The position numbers and the translations under genes were made by a program. From contig NZ_KI391954.1 of NCBI RefSeq assembly GCF_000185725.2, positions 124,001-188,000 on the forward strand: a DNA stretch of 64,000 nucleotides. Direction: 5' to 3'. Below, piece after piece: positions 9,101 to 17,355 of the stretch. The notes beneath the pieces are model-generated. The model ran no database searches, was not told where the DNA came from, and was given only the letters and a program-made list of their open reading frames with translations. The first letter of the stretch is position 1; every line of letters begins with the position of its first letter. Source of the stretch: Segniliparus rugosus ATCC BAA-974 (lineage in GTDB: Bacteria; Actinomycetota; Actinomycetes; Mycobacteriales; Mycobacteriaceae).

Positions 9101-9609
9101 GAACAGCCGACCTCGCCCAGAAGGCTCCCGTCCGGCCGGAGCCGAAGCCTGAGGAACAGGCGCGTTCCGCTCTGGTCCGACCGGAGCCATCCGCTGCGGC
9201 GAACGGCGCGCAGACGCTCGCCGAGATCGCGCGGGTGGGCTCCTACGACGTGGCGAACCTCAAGCCCGAGCAGTCGCTCATCGGCGACTTGGGCTTCGAC
9301 TCGCTCATGCTGGCCGAACTGTTCAACAGTTTGAAGAAATCGCGACCGGAGCTGAGCCTGCACGACCTCGAAGCCCGTGAGCTCACCGTGGCGCGAGTCG
9401 TCGCCCTGGCGGCCGGCCAGGCGGCGGCCCCCGCGACAGCCGCGCCCGAACCGCCAGCCGCCCCCGCGCCTTCGGCGGCTGCTCCGGTCGCCCGCGAGCG
9501 GGGGGGTCGCGGACTTCCCCGAATGGCAGGCGCTCGCCGAGCGGCTGCGGGGCCTCGCGGCGGGCGAGGGCGGGAACCCCTACTTCACCCTGCACGAGCG
9601 CGTCGTTGA
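6148..9609 (+). CDS. Type I polyketide synthase KS-AT-ACP (N-terminal part of a KS-AT-ACP-AOS protein)
   Basis: Ketosynthase at about 1-430, with active-site Cys203 in DAACASS, His337 in EAHGTAT and His375 in NVGHAMSAAG. Acyltransferase at about 570-860, with Ser665 in GHSVGEF and HAFH at 765, the signature of malonyl-CoA choice. ACP at about 1010-1085, with Ser1052 in GFDSLML. There is no KR, DH or ER, so the beta-keto group should remain. After an Ala/Pro linker the frame passes a run of seven G (9500-9506), then becomes unrelated sequence and stops at 9609. The alpha-oxoamine synthase continues in the +1 frame without its own start, so one fused protein was probably intended. Confidence 0.85.
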   Translation: MDGAQPSERLALVGMACQVPGAPDVKSFWRMLLAEETAFGQIPPQRWDHALFFDPDGKAPNTAYTDVMAAMSDIERFDPLRFGISPRQAEVMDPQHRLLLTTVREALEDAGFDERSLAGRPVGVYVGVSTSDFRELITAPLRGVQLGSGAFGAKAQDDLRALTSSVPPARAFTMPGFLLNMAAATISRSFNLRGPSMAVDAACASSLVALHNAVLALRAGQCEVAIVAGVHVNLLPDSLVLFSKIGAVSKSGVCAPFDENADGFVLGEGVGAVVLTKEAFLPEQGEVHAWLRGVGCNNDGAGAGPMEPQAAGQRAAIEFALADSGVRAQDVDYIEAHGTATSVGDAAEVESLSASLPHRGALARYLGSAKANVGHAMSAAGVIGLIKAALVLRNGVVPPQPNVRAERSALRLGERGFAIARQSVPLPEVDRPHVAGVSAFGFGGTNVHVVLEAARPEQTARPCTSRVIPVRGANAGEIEFRCRRLLADIDASPDLDLDRVANTLVRREDRGVELLIVAGSTMELHERLRVALAQFDSANTAEPASAAGRIPAQISEDVWYRAAKPGAPKPKLCFLFAGQGSQTVRELAVLRALEPDVDQAVRRLAAASESPGLLDVMYPAERTPETARALASTDRCQPALLVTQLAMAGLLASVGVVPDVVLGHSVGEFAAAVAAGVLAPEAAVAFAARRGEAIAQADIPPGGMIACRADEATVRSIIADVPSAWVANLNAPDQTVVSGSSAGLAAAAEKLAAADVAVKALDVSHAFHSPLIEGANAQIAAWVETLRLADPRTAFVSCIDARPYRDAQDVRDVWRRHALAPVRFAEALDRARGGGQPEDMVFVQIGSGRALLQLARAAGVEPDRLLATGDTGPDHGRVLNRLRAQLRSLGFPVSLASSTDSSGALLSAPPAPAKPLWPVKQRRGGPDGATRRPAPAAQAPSAAAIPLSAPQQKEGPLVQEIVALWREQTALLEKMLGGQAASPDRTADLAQKAPVRPEPKPEEQARSALVRPEPSAAANGAQTLAEIARVGSYDVANLKPEQSLIGDLGFDSLMLAELFNSLKKSRPELSLHDLEARELTVARVVALAAGQAAAPATAAPEPPAAPAPSAAAPVARERGGRGLPRMAGARRAAAGPRGGRGREPLLHPARARR

Positions 9610-10738
9610 CGACACCACCCAGATGGACGGGCGGACGCTGATCAATTACTCCAGCTACAACTACCTCGGTCTCTCCGGGGACGCGCGGGTGATCGCGCGG
9701 GCGCAGGAGGCGCTCACGCGGTACGGAGCCTCGGTGTCCGCGTCGCGCCTCTTGTCCGGGGAGAAACCGGTGCACCGCGACCTTGAGGCTGCTATCGCGC
9801 GCTTGCTCAAGGTCGAGGACGCGCTGACCCTGGTCGGCGGGCACTCCACGAACGTCACCGTCATCGGGCATATCCTCGGCGAGGGCGACATCGTCCTGCA
9901 CGACGCGCTCGCCCACGACAGCATCATGCAGGGCTGCCGCCTCTCCGGGGCGGTCCGCCGCCCCTTCCGCCACAACGACCCCGCGCATCTGGACGAGCTG
10001 CTCGCGAGCCTCCGGGGCCGCCATCGGCGGGCGCTGGTGGTGGTCGAAGGCGCGTACAGCATGGACGGCGACATCGCGGACCTGCCGAAGTTCATCGAAG
10101 TCGCCAAACGCCACGACGCGATGCTCATGGTGGACGAGGCGCACTCGATCGGCGTGCTCGGCCCGCGCGGCGGCGGGGTGGGCGACCATTTCGACGTGGA
10201 CCGCTCCGGGGTGGACATCTGGATGGGCACCATGTCCAAGTCGCTCTCCAGCTGCGGCGGCTACATCGGCGGTTCGCGCGAGCTGATCCAGTACCTCAAG
10301 TACAGCCTGCCAGGGTTCATCTACAGCTGCGGCCTGCCGCCCGCGTCCGCAGCCGCGTCCCTCGCCTCGGTCGAAATCCTCGAAGCCGAGCCCGAGCGCG
10401 TCGCGTCCCTGCACGCGAACGCCGACTACATGCGCGCCGCGTTCGCGGCCAAGGGCCTCTCCTCCGAGGGGAGCAAGGGCACGCCGATCATCCCCTTCGT
10501 GGTCGGCGACTCCGACAGGTGCCTCAAGCTCGCCGCCCGGCTGCGGGCGGCGGGGGTGAACGTGGACCCGATCCTCTACCCGGCCGTGCCCAACGAGGCG
10601 GCGCGGCTGCGATTCTTCGTCACCGCGAAACACAGCTTCGAGCAGATCGACCAGACCGTCGAGATCCTCGCCAGCGAGCACCGAAACCTGAGCCAGGCCG
10701 AGGCGCAGGACCGCCTCGGCCAACCGGCGAACGTCTGA
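9500..10738 (+). CDS. Alpha-oxoamine synthase domain (AONS/KBL/ALAS-like), out of frame with the PKS
   Basis: About 410 residues of PLP-dependent alpha-oxoamine synthase fold type I. Seen: SSYNYLGLSGD near the start, GGHSTNVTVIGHIL, EGAYSMDGDIADLP, MVDEAHSIGVLG, and the PLP lysine in GTMSKSLSSCGGYIGGS (codon 10238-10240). Such enzymes condense an acyl thioester with an amino acid and lose CO2, giving an alpha-aminoketone. As a C-terminal domain after an ACP it would release the chain, as in SxtA-, Fum8- or RedN-type systems. No start codon with a ribosome site exists near 9500. Removing one G of the G7 run joins it in frame to the PKS. It could be a functional fusion with a sequence error, a slippage site, or a pseudogene. 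Confidence 0.8.
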   Translation, partial: GGVADFPEWQALAERLRGLAAGEGGNPYFTLHERVVDDTTQMDGRTLINYSSYNYLGLSGDARVIARAQEALTRYGASVSASRLLSGEKPVHRDLEAAIARLLKVEDALTLVGGHSTNVTVIGHILGEGDIVLHDALAHDSIMQGCRLSGAVRRPFRHNDPAHLDELLASLRGRHRRALVVVEGAYSMDGDIADLPKFIEVAKRHDAMLMVDEAHSIGVLGPRGGGVGDHFDVDRSGVDIWMGTMSKSLSSCGGYIGGSRELIQYLKYSLPGFIYSCGLPPASAAASLASVEILEAEPERVASLHANADYMRAAFAAKGLSSEGSKGTPIIPFVVGDSDRCLKLAARLRAAGVNVDPILYPAVPNEAARLRFFVTAKHSFEQIDQTVEILASEHRNLSQAEAQDRLGQPANV

Positions 10739-10752
10739 CAAGGAGGAACGTC

Positions 10753-12522
10753 ATGCCCAACCACGAAACCCACCGCTCCCTCGTCGAAGCCTTGCAGGAG
10801 AACGCCGCGTCCTCAGACCGGGGATTCGCCTTCGTCGGCGACGACGGCTCCGAGTCGTCCGTCTCCTTCGCCGAGCTGCTGGGCTCCGTCGCCTCGGCCG
10901 CGGCCGAGCTCGCCCGCGGCGGCGTGCGGCCCGGCGACCCGGTGGCGCTCGTCGTCCCGGACAACCGCGAGTTCGTCGTCGCGTTCCTCGCCGCCGTGTG
11001 GGCGGGCGCGGTCCCCGTCCCGCTCTACCCGCCCGCGAGCCTCGGCAAGCTGGACGCGTACGTGGAGTTCATCGGGTCGGTGCTGCAGACCAGCGGAGCC
11101 CGCCGCCTCGTCACGCCGCAGTGGGCGGACCAGGCGCTGGGCTTTGGGCCGCGCTTCGCCGAGCTGCTGGAGGCCGTCCTGCACACCGAAACGCTCGCCG
11201 AGGGGACCGCGCAGGCCGAGCCCGCGCCCCGCGCCCCCGAGCAGACCGCCTTCCTCCAGTTCACCAGCGGGAGCACCGGCAGGCCGAAAGGGGTCGTGGT
11301 CACCGACGCCTCGCTGTGGGCCAACGCGAAATCGTTCACGACCGCCATGCGCTGCACCGACGAGGACCGCTTTGTGAGCTGGCTGCCGCTCTACCACGAC
11401 ATGGGGCTCATCGGCCACGTGCTCGGCCCCGTCCTGTTCGGCATTCCGGCGACCTACCTCCCGACGCTCGCGTTCCTGCGCGACCCCGGGGTCTGGCTCG
11501 ACGCGATCTCCCGAGGCCGAGGCACGATCTCGTTCGCGCCGAACTTCGCCTACGCGCTCACCGCGAAGAAGGCCAAACCGCCGGAGGGCGGCTGGGACCT
11601 GTCGAGCATGCGGGTGTTCGGCTGCGGGGCCGAGCCGATCAACGCGGGCGTGCTCGACGGATTCGTCGGGCGGTTCGCCCCGCACGGCGTGCGCCCCGAG
11701 GCGGTCATGCCCGCGTACGGGATGGCCGAGGCGACTTTGGCGATCACCTTCGGCAGCCCGACCGAGCGGTTCCGCAGGCTGGAGGTCGCGGGCGCGGCGT
11801 ACCACGGACGAGGCCGAGTGGAGCCGGTCGAGCCCGACGCGTCCGGCGAGGACGCGCTGGTGTTCGTCAGCTGCGGCTCGGTCCTGGACGGCGAGCACGC
11901 GGTGCGCGTCGTGGACGACGAGGACCGGGAGCTTCCCGAAGGGCAGGTCGGCGACGTGCAGTTCCGGGGGCCCTCGGTGGCCGCCGGATACTTCGGCAAC
12001 CCCGAGGCGACCGAGGCGGCTTTCCTCGCGGACGGCTGGCTGCGGACGGGGGACCGGGGCTTCGTCTTCGACGGCGAGCTCTACGTGACCGGGCGCAAGA
12101 AGGACGTCCTCGTCGTCAACGGCCGCAACTACGACCCGATGCAGGTGGAATGGGCGGTCGAGGAGGTCGACGGGGTCCGCAAGGGCAACGTCGTCGCGTT
12201 CTCCGTCCCCGGCGAGGCCACCGAGCAGGTCGTGGTCGCGCTCGAGGAGAGCCCGGTCCCCGCCCGAACGGGAGGGTCCGCCGCCTCTGGCGGTCGGGGC
12301 TCCGCGCGCGACGAGAAGATCAAGCAGGTCCGCCGCGCGGTCTCCGACCGCACCCGGCTCGCCCTCGCGGACATCGTCCTCCTCAGCCCCGGCCAACTGC
12401 CGAAGACCTCATCCGGCAAGGTGCAGCGCTCGCGGACCCGCGAGCTGTATCTGCGGGGCGAGCTGGCCGCCTCGGTCGTCGCCACCCGCACCCACGCCCA
12501 CGCCGAGCCCGCCCGGACGTGA
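10753..12522 (+). CDS. Fatty acyl-AMP ligase (FAAL)
   Basis: 589 residues from ATG 10753 with AGGAGG at 10741. Adenylate-forming motifs: TSGSTGRPKG at about 173, YGMAE at about 330, TGDRGF near 433, GRKKDVLVVNGRNYDP near 448 and the terminal lysine in KTSSGKVQR. The YDP (rather than I-x-P) hinge region and overall length fit FAAL enzymes of mycobacterial lipid clusters, which make acyl-adenylates and pass them to an ACP rather than to CoA. It sits 14 nt after the oxoamine synthase and overlaps the thioesterase (GTGA), so it belongs to the same operon and likely supplies the starter acyl chain. Confidence 0.88.
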   Translation: MPNHETHRSLVEALQENAASSDRGFAFVGDDGSESSVSFAELLGSVASAAAELARGGVRPGDPVALVVPDNREFVVAFLAAVWAGAVPVPLYPPASLGKLDAYVEFIGSVLQTSGARRLVTPQWADQALGFGPRFAELLEAVLHTETLAEGTAQAEPAPRAPEQTAFLQFTSGSTGRPKGVVVTDASLWANAKSFTTAMRCTDEDRFVSWLPLYHDMGLIGHVLGPVLFGIPATYLPTLAFLRDPGVWLDAISRGRGTISFAPNFAYALTAKKAKPPEGGWDLSSMRVFGCGAEPINAGVLDGFVGRFAPHGVRPEAVMPAYGMAEATLAITFGSPTERFRRLEVAGAAYHGRGRVEPVEPDASGEDALVFVSCGSVLDGEHAVRVVDDEDRELPEGQVGDVQFRGPSVAAGYFGNPEATEAAFLADGWLRTGDRGFVFDGELYVTGRKKDVLVVNGRNYDPMQVEWAVEEVDGVRKGNVVAFSVPGEATEQVVVALEESPVPARTGGSAASGGRGSARDEKIKQVRRAVSDRTRLALADIVLLSPGQLPKTSSGKVQRSRTRELYLRGELAASVVATRTHAHAEPART

Positions 12523-13301
12523 GCGGCCCCTCGGAGGCGACGTCCGCCGAACCGCACGCGGTCGGCTTCCGTTCGCAGCACGCCGGGCAAGCTCGCGCGG
12601 TGGTCGCATTCCCGCCCGCCGGTTCCGACGGGCGGGCGTTCCGCCCACTCGCCTCGGCGTTCGCCGCGCTCGCCCCAGAGACGTCCTTCCACGCGATCGA
12701 CCCGCCGGGCCGGGGCCGAGCCGCGCGGACCCCGCCGCAGGACGTGCGCGGCTTTGCGGAGCTGGCCGCCCCGGCCGTCGCCCAGCTCCTTCCGGAGGGC
12801 TCGGACATCCGACTCTTCGGGCATAGCTTCGGCGGGTACGTCGCCCTCGAAGCCGCCCGCGCTTTGCTGCGCTCGGGCGCCGCGCCCGAGCGGCTCTCGC
12901 TCGTGCTGTTCGCCTCGGCCCCCGCCCGCCAGATCGCCAGGCTCGCCGAAGAGCTCGACGACGAGGAGCGCTGGCCCGACCGGCTCCGCTCCCTCGGCGG
13001 CGTCCCGGAGCAGGCGCTGGCCTCCCCGTTCTTCCGCTCGCTGTACCTGCCCGCGATCCGGGCCGATCTGCGCGCCGGGCGCGACTACCTGTTGTCCGCG
13101 CCGTCGTTCGCGGAACTCTCGGACGTCGAAGTCGTCGTCGCGGCGGCGGAGGAGGATGTCGTGGTGCGGCCCGAGGACATGCGGTCCTGGCTCCATTCGC
13201 TCCCCGGCGCGTGCTTCGCCACCCTGCCCTGCGGGCACTTCCCGGACGAGGCGGCGCTGCCCGCCGTCGTCGCGCTGCTGGCCCCCGCCCGCCTGTCCTA
13301 G
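12519..13301 (+). CDS. Type II thioesterase
   Basis: 260 residues from GTG 12519, which overlaps the FAAL stop (GTGA). Alpha/beta-hydrolase fold with the opening FPPAGSDGRAFRPLA typical of TEII, nucleophile Ser in GHSFGGYVALE (about residue 104) and the C-terminal catalytic histidine in PCGHFPDEAALP. Such editing thioesterases remove misprimed or stalled acyl groups from carrier proteins in PKS/NRPS lines. It is the last gene of the ACP-PKS-FAAL operon. It could alternatively release the product, but the oxoamine synthase is the better candidate for that. Confidence 0.85.
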   Translation: MSGPSEATSAEPHAVGFRSQHAGQARAVVAFPPAGSDGRAFRPLASAFAALAPETSFHAIDPPGRGRAARTPPQDVRGFAELAAPAVAQLLPEGSDIRLFGHSFGGYVALEAARALLRSGAAPERLSLVLFASAPARQIARLAEELDDEERWPDRLRSLGGVPEQALASPFFRSLYLPAIRADLRAGRDYLLSAPSFAELSDVEVVVAAAEEDVVVRPEDMRSWLHSLPGACFATLPCGHFPDEAALPAVVALLAPARLS

Positions 13302-13650
13302 GCATCGGAGCTGTTCGAGAGGGATTCCGCGCCGTCCCGCCGACGACTTCAGGTGGGCTCGGTCACAGTTGTCGGCGGCGAGGACTAGTGTTGCCGCATG
13401 GCGTGTCGCGCGATTTCGAGCAGGCGGCGGCGCGGCGTTTCCCGAAAGCGCCGCACGCGAGCGGAGCGCAACCTCGGCGCGCGCTGCGCCATGCGATGTG
13501 ACCTGGCCTCGTTTCGGCGGGAAGGGCGCCTTTGAGCTGCGTATCTAACGAAGTTATGCCCCAGTGGAAGTGGATAAGTGATTCCCTGTTAGCCTGTAAG
13601 TGATTCCCCGTTAGCCTTGGGGATCCGCCCGAACAGCCGATGGAGGTGCC
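13302..13650. other. Intergenic region between the PKS cluster and the acyl-CoA operon
   Basis: About 350 nt with no convincing gene. It holds a pair of 21-nt direct repeats at 13575-13617 (annotated separately) and an interrupted inverted match GCATGGCG (13397) / CGCCATGC (13488) that could close a long RNA hairpin. The right part probably carries the promoter of the DinB-fold/atuA/acc operon. Confidence 0.45.
13575..13617 (+). repeat. Two tandem 21-nt direct repeats, probable regulator site
   Basis: Repeat 1 (13575-13595) and repeat 2 (13597-13617) share 20 of 21 bases, beginning TAAGTGATTCCC and ending GTTAGCCT, with a 22-bp period (about two helix turns). They end 33 nt before the TTG start of the downstream operon. 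The arrangement suits a regulator binding as side-by-side dimers, but I cannot name it. Confidence 0.55.
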
Positions 13651-14430
13651 TTGGCCGAGCTCGCTTTGATCGTCGCCGATCTCGTCGCCGAGGGCGAGGC
13701 CGTCGACGGCCTGGTCGCGGATCTGCCTGCCGGGCAATGGCGCGCCCCGACGCCGTCCGATGGGTGGACCGTCGCGCACCAGATCGGGCATTTGGCCTGG
13801 ACCGACGACATCGCCCTGCTGAGCGCCACCGACGCGGAGGGGTTCGCGAGGGCGGTCGCGGAGCAGGCGGACCGGGCCGCCACGCTGGTGGACGACGGAG
13901 CCGCCGAGCGCGCCGCTCGTCCGCACGACGAGCTGCTCGCGTCCTGGCGCAACGGCCGCGCTTCTCTCGCCCGGCGGCTGCTCGACGTGCCGGAAAAAGC
14001 GAAGCTGCCCTGGTTCGGGCCGCCGATGAGCCCGGCGTCGATGGCCACCGCCCGGATCATGGAGACGTGGGCGCACGGTCTGGACGTGGCCGACGCGCTG
14101 GGGGAGCCGTGGCCCGCGACGAGCAGGCTCAAGCACGTGGCGCATATCGGGGTCCGCGCCCGCGACTTCGCCTTCCTGGTCAACGGGCTCGTCCCGCCCG
14201 AGGAGGAGTTCCGGGTGGAGCTTGCCGCGCCGGACGGCGAACTATGGGCTTGGGGCCCGCAGGACGCGCGCCAGCGCGTCGCCGCGCCCGCGCTGGACTT
14301 TTGCTACCTCGTCTGCCAGCGCCGCCCGCCGTCCACGCTCGACGTGGTCGCGGAGGGCGAGGACGCGAGGCGTTGGATCGCCATCGCGCAGGCCTTCGCG
14401 GGCCCGCCCGGATCGAGGAGGGCCGCATGA
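13651..14430 (+). CDS. TIGR03084-family DinB-fold metal-binding protein
   Basis: 259 residues from TTG 13651 with GGAGGT just upstream. The N-terminal half looks like the mycothiol-dependent maleylpyruvate isomerase/DinB fold: [15 protein letters not shown] near 42 (first His ligands) and [21 protein letters not shown] near 130 (third His), which match the three-histidine metal site. The C-terminal half is a DUF2520-like or SCP2-like domain. It heads the AtuA-acyl-CoA carboxylase operon, and its TGA overlaps the next ATG (ATGA at 14427). A mycothiol-linked reaction on a pathway intermediate is possible but is inference. Confidence 0.7.
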   Translation: MAELALIVADLVAEGEAVDGLVADLPAGQWRAPTPSDGWTVAHQIGHLAWTDDIALLSATDAEGFARAVAEQADRAATLVDDGAAERAARPHDELLASWRNGRASLARRLLDVPEKAKLPWFGPPMSPASMATARIMETWAHGLDVADALGEPWPATSRLKHVAHIGVRARDFAFLVNGLVPPEEEFRVELAAPDGELWAWGPQDARQRVAAPALDFCYLVCQRRPPSTLDVVAEGEDARRWIAIAQAFAGPPGSRRAA

Positions 14431-16142
14431 GCAACGACATCCTTCGGGTCGGAAACGCCTCCGGCTTCTACGGCGACCGGTTCGCCGCCGTGCGCGAGAT
14501 GCTGACCGGGGGCGAGCTTGACGTGCTCACCGGCGACTATTTGGCCGAGCTGACCATGCTCATCCTCGGGCGCGACCGGCTCAAAGACCCGAGCCTGGGC
14601 TACGCGAAGACTTTCCTGCGCCAGATGGAGGAGGGGCTCGGGCTGGCGCTGGAGCGCGGGGTGAAGATCGTCGTCAACGCGGGCGGGCTCAACCCGGCAG
14701 GGCTCGCCGCCAAGCTCCGCGACCTCGCCGAACGGCTCGGTCTCGACGCGAAGATCGCCCACGTCCAGGGCGACGACCTGCTGGACAGGGCGGCCGAACT
14801 CGGCTTCGGGTCGCCCGCCGCGGCGAACGCCTACCTGGGCGCGTTCGGGATCGTGGCCGGGCTCGACGCGGGCGCGGACGTGGTGGTGACCGGGCGGATC
14901 ACCGACGCCTCGCTGGTGGTCGGCCCCGCCGCGTGGCGCTTCGGCTGGTCGCGGACCGACTACGACCGGCTCGCCGGGGCGGTGGTCGCCGGACATCTGA
15001 TCGAATGCGGGACCCAGGTCACCGGCGGGAACTACGCCTTCTTCCAGGAGATCGCGGACCTCGGCCACGCCGGTTTCCCCATCGCGGAGATCCGCGCCGA
15101 CGGCTCCAGCGTCATCACCAAGCACCCGGGGACCGGCGGGGCGGTGAGCGTCGGGACGGTGACCGCGCAGCTGCTCTACGAGATCCAGGGCGCGCGCTAC
15201 GCCGGGCCGGACGTGACCACTCGGCTCGACACGGCGGCGCTGTCCCAGGACGGGCCCGACCGGGTCCTGGTCTCGGGCGTGCGCGGGGAGGCTCCTCCGC
15301 CGGATCTGAAGGTCTCGCTCAACACCATCGGCGGTTTCCGCAACGAGATGACGTTCATCCTCACCGGCCTGGACGTCGAGGCGAAGGCCGCGTTGGCGCA
15401 GAGCCAGCTCGAACCGCTCCTGGTCAAACGCCCTGCCGAGGTGGTGTGGAACCTCGCCCGCGTCGACCGTCCGGACGCGCCGACCCAGCAGCAGGCCAGC
15501 GCCTTGTTGCAGTGCGTGGTGCGTGATATGGACCCGGACAAGGTGGGCAGGCAGTTCTCCAGCGCGGCGGTGGAGCTGGCGTTGGCGAGCTATCCGGGCT
15601 TCGCGCTCACCACCCCGCCGGGGAACGGCTCGCCGTACGGGGTGTTCACGGCGGGGTTCGTCCCGCAGAGCGCCCTCGCGCACGAGGCCGTGCTGCCCGA
15701 CGGCTCCACGGTCCCGATTCCGCCCGCGCCGCAGACCCAAGCGCTTGCCGAAGTCCCAGAGCCCGCCGTCGCAGGTCCGGGGGACCTCGGAGCCGTCCGC
15801 CGCGCGCCGCTCGGCGCGCTCGCGGGGGCGCGCAGCGGCGACAAGGGCGGCTCGGCGAACATCGGGCTCTGGGCGCGCACGGACGAGCAGTACTCCTGGC
15901 TGGTCGCGCAGCTCACCTCGGACAAGCTCGTGGAGCTGCTGCCCGAGGCGGCCGGCCTCGTCGTGCGCCGGACGGTGCTCCCCAATCTGCGCGCGGTCAA
16001 CTTCGTCATCGAGGGCATCCTCGGGCGCGGGGTCGCCGAACAGGCCCGGTTCGACCCGCAAGCCAAAGGCCTCGGCGAATGGCTACGCTCGCGCGAGCTG
16101 GACATCCCGGCTTCCTTGCTCGGAACGGAGGAGCCTCGATGA
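14427..16142 (+). CDS. AtuA-like protein (DUF1446, acyclic terpene utilisation family)
   Basis: 571 residues. The first ~440 match the DUF1446/AtuA fold: [12 protein letters not shown] at the start, [14 protein letters not shown] near 33, [16 protein letters not shown] near 76 and [15 protein letters not shown] near 155. The last ~100 residues, beginning [23 protein letters not shown], are the AtuA C-terminal domain. In Pseudomonas, AtuA belongs to the citronellol/geraniol pathway, although its reaction is not settled. The mycobacterial equivalent (Rv0976c) lies beside fadE13-accD2-accA2, as here. It overlaps the flanking genes by ATGA on both sides. Confidence 0.85.
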   Translation: MSNDILRVGNASGFYGDRFAAVREMLTGGELDVLTGDYLAELTMLILGRDRLKDPSLGYAKTFLRQMEEGLGLALERGVKIVVNAGGLNPAGLAAKLRDLAERLGLDAKIAHVQGDDLLDRAAELGFGSPAAANAYLGAFGIVAGLDAGADVVVTGRITDASLVVGPAAWRFGWSRTDYDRLAGAVVAGHLIECGTQVTGGNYAFFQEIADLGHAGFPIAEIRADGSSVITKHPGTGGAVSVGTVTAQLLYEIQGARYAGPDVTTRLDTAALSQDGPDRVLVSGVRGEAPPPDLKVSLNTIGGFRNEMTFILTGLDVEAKAALAQSQLEPLLVKRPAEVVWNLARVDRPDAPTQQQASALLQCVVRDMDPDKVGRQFSSAAVELALASYPGFALTTPPGNGSPYGVFTAGFVPQSALAHEAVLPDGSTVPIPPAPQTQALAEVPEPAVAGPGDLGAVRRAPLGALAGARSGDKGGSANIGLWARTDEQYSWLVAQLTSDKLVELLPEAAGLVVRRTVLPNLRAVNFVIEGILGRGVAEQARFDPQAKGLGEWLRSRELDIPASLLGTEEPR

Positions 16143-17287
16143 GCATCTGGACCACCCCCGAACGCCTCGCCTTGCGCGAGACGGTGCGGGCATTCGCGGA
16201 GCGCGAAGTCCTGCCGAACGCCGCGGAATGGGAGCGGGCTGGCGAGCTGCCGAGGGAGCTGCACCGCAAGGCGGGGGCGCTGGGCCTGTTGGGCCTGCCC
16301 TTCCCCGAGTCCGTCGGCGGCGCGGGCGGGAACAGCGCCGACGCGCTCATCGCCTGCGAGGCGCTGCATGAGGCCGGGGCCCCCGGCGGGCTCTTCGCCT
16401 CCCTGTTCACCTGCGGCATCGCGGTCCCGCATATGGCCGCGTCGGGCGATGAGCGGCTCATCGAGCGGTACGTGCGGCCCACGCTCGCCGGCGAGCTGAT
16501 CGGCTCGCTCGCGATCACCGAGCCGGGCGGCGGCTCGGATGTCGGGCATTTGACCACCTCCGCGCGTCTGGACGGGGACCACTACGTGATCAACGGCGCG
16601 AAGACCTACATCACCTCCGGGGTCCGCGCCGACTACGTGGTGACCGCCGCGCGCACCGGCGGCGAGGGCGCGGGCGGCGTCTCGCTGATCGTCGTGGACA
16701 AGCAGACTCCGGGGTTCACCGTCAGCCGCAAGCTCGACAAGCTCGGCTGGCGCTGCTCGGACACCGCCGAGCTGTCCTACGTCGACGTCCGGGTGCCCGC
16801 CCGGAACCTGGTGGGCGCGGAGAACAGCGGGTTCGCGCAGATCGCGAGCGCGTTCGTCTCCGAGCGGGTGAACCTCGCCGGCCAGGCGTACGCCTCCGCG
16901 CAGCGCTGCTTGGACATCACCGCGCAGTGGTGCCGGGACCGCAACACCTTCGGCCGCCCGCTGATCAGCCGCCAAGGAGTGCAGAACACCCTCGCCGAGA
17001 TGGCGCGGCGGATCGACGTCGCGCGGGTCTACACCCGGCACGTGGTGGAGCGGGAAATCGCCGGGGACCGCGACCTCGTCGCCCAGGTCTGCTTCGCCAA
17101 GAACACCGCGGTGGAGACAGGGGAATGGGTCGCGAACCAGGCGGTGCAGCTGTTCGGCGGGCTCGGCTACATGGCGGAGAGCGAGGTCGAGCGCCAGTAC
17201 CGGGACATGCGCATCCTCGGCATCGGCGGCGGCACCACGGAAATTCTGACGACGTTGGCAGCGAGAAGATTGGGATACACCGCATGA
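16139..17287 (+). CDS. fadE13: Acyl-CoA dehydrogenase (FadE13-like)
   Basis: 382 residues from ATG 16139, overlapping the previous stop (ATGA). Flavin-dependent acyl-CoA dehydrogenase fold: FAD/substrate block LAITEPGGGSDVGHL near 121, INGAKTYITSG near 147, and the C-terminal QLFGGLGYMAESEVERQYRDMRIL with TTEILTTLAARRL at the end. The operon position upstream of accD2 matches Rv0975c. A branched-chain or terpenoid acyl-CoA is the likely substrate, given a carboxylase that would act on the enoyl-CoA product. Exact chain unknown. Confidence 0.85.
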   Translation: MSIWTTPERLALRETVRAFAEREVLPNAAEWERAGELPRELHRKAGALGLLGLPFPESVGGAGGNSADALIACEALHEAGAPGGLFASLFTCGIAVPHMAASGDERLIERYVRPTLAGELIGSLAITEPGGGSDVGHLTTSARLDGDHYVINGAKTYITSGVRADYVVTAARTGGEGAGGVSLIVVDKQTPGFTVSRKLDKLGWRCSDTAELSYVDVRVPARNLVGAENSGFAQIASAFVSERVNLAGQAYASAQRCLDITAQWCRDRNTFGRPLISRQGVQNTLAEMARRIDVARVYTRHVVEREIAGDRDLVAQVCFAKNTAVETGEWVANQAVQLFGGLGYMAESEVERQYRDMRILGIGGGTTEILTTLAARRLGYTA

Positions 17288-17355
17288 CCGGAGCACGACG
17301 AGAGACGAGGGGAGCCTCCCACGAGCCCCGCGAGCGCGGGAGGAGGACGGCCTGA
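17284..17355 (+). CDS. Intercistronic mini-ORF bridging fadE13 and accD2 (23 codons)
   Basis: ATG 17284 overlaps the fadE13 stop (ATGA) and TGA 17353-17355 overlaps the accD2 ATG (TGATG). The 23-residue product is Arg-rich with no known domain. It contains the accD2 ribosome site (AGGAGG at 17341). It may exist only to keep ribosomes moving across the spacer. Similar bridging ORFs occur twice more in this operon. Confidence 0.35.
   Translation: MTGARRETRGASHEPRERGRRTA

Noticed and set aside
9377-9499. ATG-initiated N-terminus for a separate oxoamine synthase gene
   Set aside because: These residues overlap the conserved PKS ACP/linker in another frame, have Arg/Pro-rich nonsense composition and lack a ribosome site.
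13397-13495. Possible structured RNA closed by GCATGGCG/CGCCATGC
   Set aside because: The arms are 83 nt apart with no supporting internal helices clear by eye; kept only as a note.
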